Part shown: positions 14,561-15,489 of the stretch, piece after piece
Layout: each line of letters begins with the position of its first letter
How positions within the stretch are numbered: position 1 is the first letter of the stretch
Origin: Chloroflexota bacterium
GTDB taxonomy: Bacteria > Chloroflexota > Dehalococcoidia > Dehalococcoidales > WRFJ01
Length of the DNA: 15,489 nucleotides
NCBI GenBank assembly: GCA_009778865.1
Contig: WRFJ01000007.1
Location: forward strand, 1 to 15,489
Reading direction: 5' to 3'
The notes under the pieces: generated by a model
The model's database searches: none
What the model was told of the DNA's origin: nothing
Seen by the model: the letters and a program-made list of their open reading frames with translations, nothing else
Program-made: the position numbers and the translations under genes

Positions 14561-14590
14561 ATTATATATGTTTTAACATCACAATATAAA
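14561..14590 (-). promoter_or_regulatory. Promoter of dnaG-rpoD
   Basis: The -10 is a consensus TATAAT (14566-14561). Eighteen bases upstream is TTTATA (14590-14585), four of six matching the -35 consensus. The start point would be near 14554, about 30 bases before the dnaG ATG. Confidence 0.5.
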
Positions 14591-14744
14591 GTACTTGGCG
14601 TAAAGCTTTTAAAAACAACACGAGTATAGAAATATGGCCATACAAGCTATTTTTATAAAACTTCTGGACTATAGACAAGTGACAGCAACTATTATTATCA
14701 ACATTAATAAGATATTTAAATAAGTCCTAATCTAAACAATTAAA
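14591..14744. other. AT-rich intergenic stretch upstream of dnaG
   Basis: Between the dnaG promoter and the terminator of the next gene I find no ORF with a ribosome-binding site and no RNA gene. The only structured element is a perfect 10-bp palindrome, TATGGCCATA, at 14633-14642, about 43 bases upstream of the dnaG -35. It could be a regulator site, but the evidence is thin. Confidence 0.4.
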
Positions 14745-14779
14745 CAAAATATCAAAGTCATTTTAACTTTGATATTTTG
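14745..14779 (-). terminator. Perfect 14-bp hairpin, likely terminator of the GyrI-like gene
   Basis: Arms CAAAATATCAAAGT (14745-14758) and ACTTTGATATTTTG (14766-14779) are exact reverse complements around a 7-base loop. On the minus strand it lies 65 bases after the GyrI-like stop and is followed by TTTAATTGTTT. The stem is AT-rich, so it is weaker than a classical terminator, but its perfection and position support the role. Confidence 0.6.
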
Positions 14780-14843
14780 CTTACGATTAAACCAGCTTTC
14801 ATAATTGGCGCCGCTTAATTTCTCTAACAAATGATCTATAATA

Positions 14844-15476
14844 TCACTTGATTATCGGATAGCGAATAATTGTTTTTAACTTATCGTGAGATGTTTTGCG
14901 CGGGTCGCTTAAATATAATTCATGATGTTTGCGTTTCCCTGAAAGGTCAAGCCTATATCCAGAAGCAGCTATGAATGTTTTTAAGGCAAAAATAGTTTCC
15001 GGTTCGTTGTCATAAGAGCCGACGTGCATAACCTGAGCGCAAAGCCCCTCATTGAAAACTTCAAGATGAACAAACGACAAATCAAGATCGGGTTTCTTTT
15101 TTATAAGGTTGGTTTTTGTTGCTTCAAAAACTTCAGGCGTAACAAACTCTGGCATCCGTATCATGGAAGTCCAACGAAACATGCTTTTTTCTGTTACGCT
15201 AGGCTCAAAAATACCCGTATCTGTTGACCATAAACCTTCTAATGGAGGAACGACGAAATCATAGTATCCTTTAGGTTGATTACCGCTTATTTTACTCATC
15301 TTAACAGCGTAAGACAATCCATAAAGGACTTCCAACGAGGTCTGATATTCTTCACTGATGTTTGGGTCACCGCGCCCGTCAATCATAATGAAAACCATTT
15401 CTGGTATTTTAATGATGGACGGTTTTGCGCTAGGTTGATATAATTCTTTTTGCGTCTTTTTGAAATCAATCGCCAT
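14844..15476 (-). CDS. GyrI-like small-molecule-binding domain protein
   Basis: The 210-residue protein has no signal peptide or membrane segment. It opens MAIDFKKTQKELYQP, then shows IIKIPEMVFIMIDGRGDPN (21-39), VVPPLEGLW (75-83), RWTSMIRMPEFVT (101-113) and HHELYLSDPRK (184-194). This set of motifs is typical of a stand-alone GyrI-like (SOUL/AraC-effector fold) subfamily. Related proteins such as Listeria Lin2189 have been reported to hydrolyse cyclopropane-bearing DNA-alkylating toxins of the CC-1065/yatakemycin type; the conserved Trp and the Glu of HHELYLSDP fit that ligand pocket. Whether this protein has that activity is unknown; it could simply bind a small molecule. The start gives the family's normal N-terminus, though only 13 bases of upstream sequence are available and no ribosome-binding site is seen. 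A perfect hairpin 65 bases downstream ends the unit. Confidence 0.82.
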   Translation of the reverse strand: MAIDFKKTQKELYQPSAKPSIIKIPEMVFIMIDGRGDPNISEEYQTSLEVLYGLSYAVKMSKISGNQPKGYYDFVVPPLEGLWSTDTGIFEPSVTEKSMFRWTSMIRMPEFVTPEVFEATKTNLIKKKPDLDLSFVHLEVFNEGLCAQVMHVGSYDNEPETIFALKTFIAASGYRLDLSGKRKHHELYLSDPRKTSHDKLKTIIRYPIIK

Positions 15477-15489
15477 AGAGCATACAGCC

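Overview
The window looks like a chromosomal segment from an anaerobic, moderately AT-rich bacterium, most plausibly Chloroflexota close to Dehalococcoidia. This is an inference, not a proof. The DnaG zinc motif ends Cys-x3-Cys, a spacing I associate with Chloroflexota primases. The DnaB, RpoD and SbcC ends also resemble that group. A Gram-positive-type LexA box precedes uvrA, and Dehalococcoides LexA is known to use that box type. No rRNA, tRNA, CRISPR array, integrase or insertion sequence was seen.

Layout from left to right. (1) A minus-strand replication/translation pair, rplI followed by the first 40 codons of dnaB. (2) An AT-rich accessory patch (about 614-1880): a plus-strand suppressor-of-fused-like protein whose upstream region holds three closely spaced inverted repeats, followed by a frame-broken remnant of an RCC1-repeat protein. 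(3) A tight minus-strand operon transcribed M20 amidohydrolase, then BcrA/HgdC-type ATPase activase, then thioredoxin-reductase-like flavoprotein. The genes abut (TAA|ATG) or overlap by 8 bases. (4) A 363-base divergent region. On the minus strand it holds a near-consensus promoter, a possible 12-codon leader ORF and an intrinsic terminator, all before the M20 gene. On the plus strand it holds the uvrA promoter with a LexA-like box. (5) uvrA, then a small two-helix membrane protein of unknown function. (6) sbcC on the minus strand without sbcD beside it. (7) The dnaG-rpoD pair on the minus strand, where the last two Arg codons of dnaG form the rpoD Shine-Dalgarno sequence. (8) A GyrI-like small-molecule-binding protein on the minus strand with its own terminator.

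Most genes serve genome maintenance and core information processing (dnaB, rplI, uvrA, sbcC, dnaG, rpoD). The least ordinary parts are the leader/terminator ahead of the amidohydrolase-activase-flavoprotein operon, the unexplained pairing of the activase with a TrxB-like protein that ends in CxxC, and the SUFU/RCC1 accessory patch. I see no complete undescribed multi-gene system. The leader RNA is the best candidate for something new.
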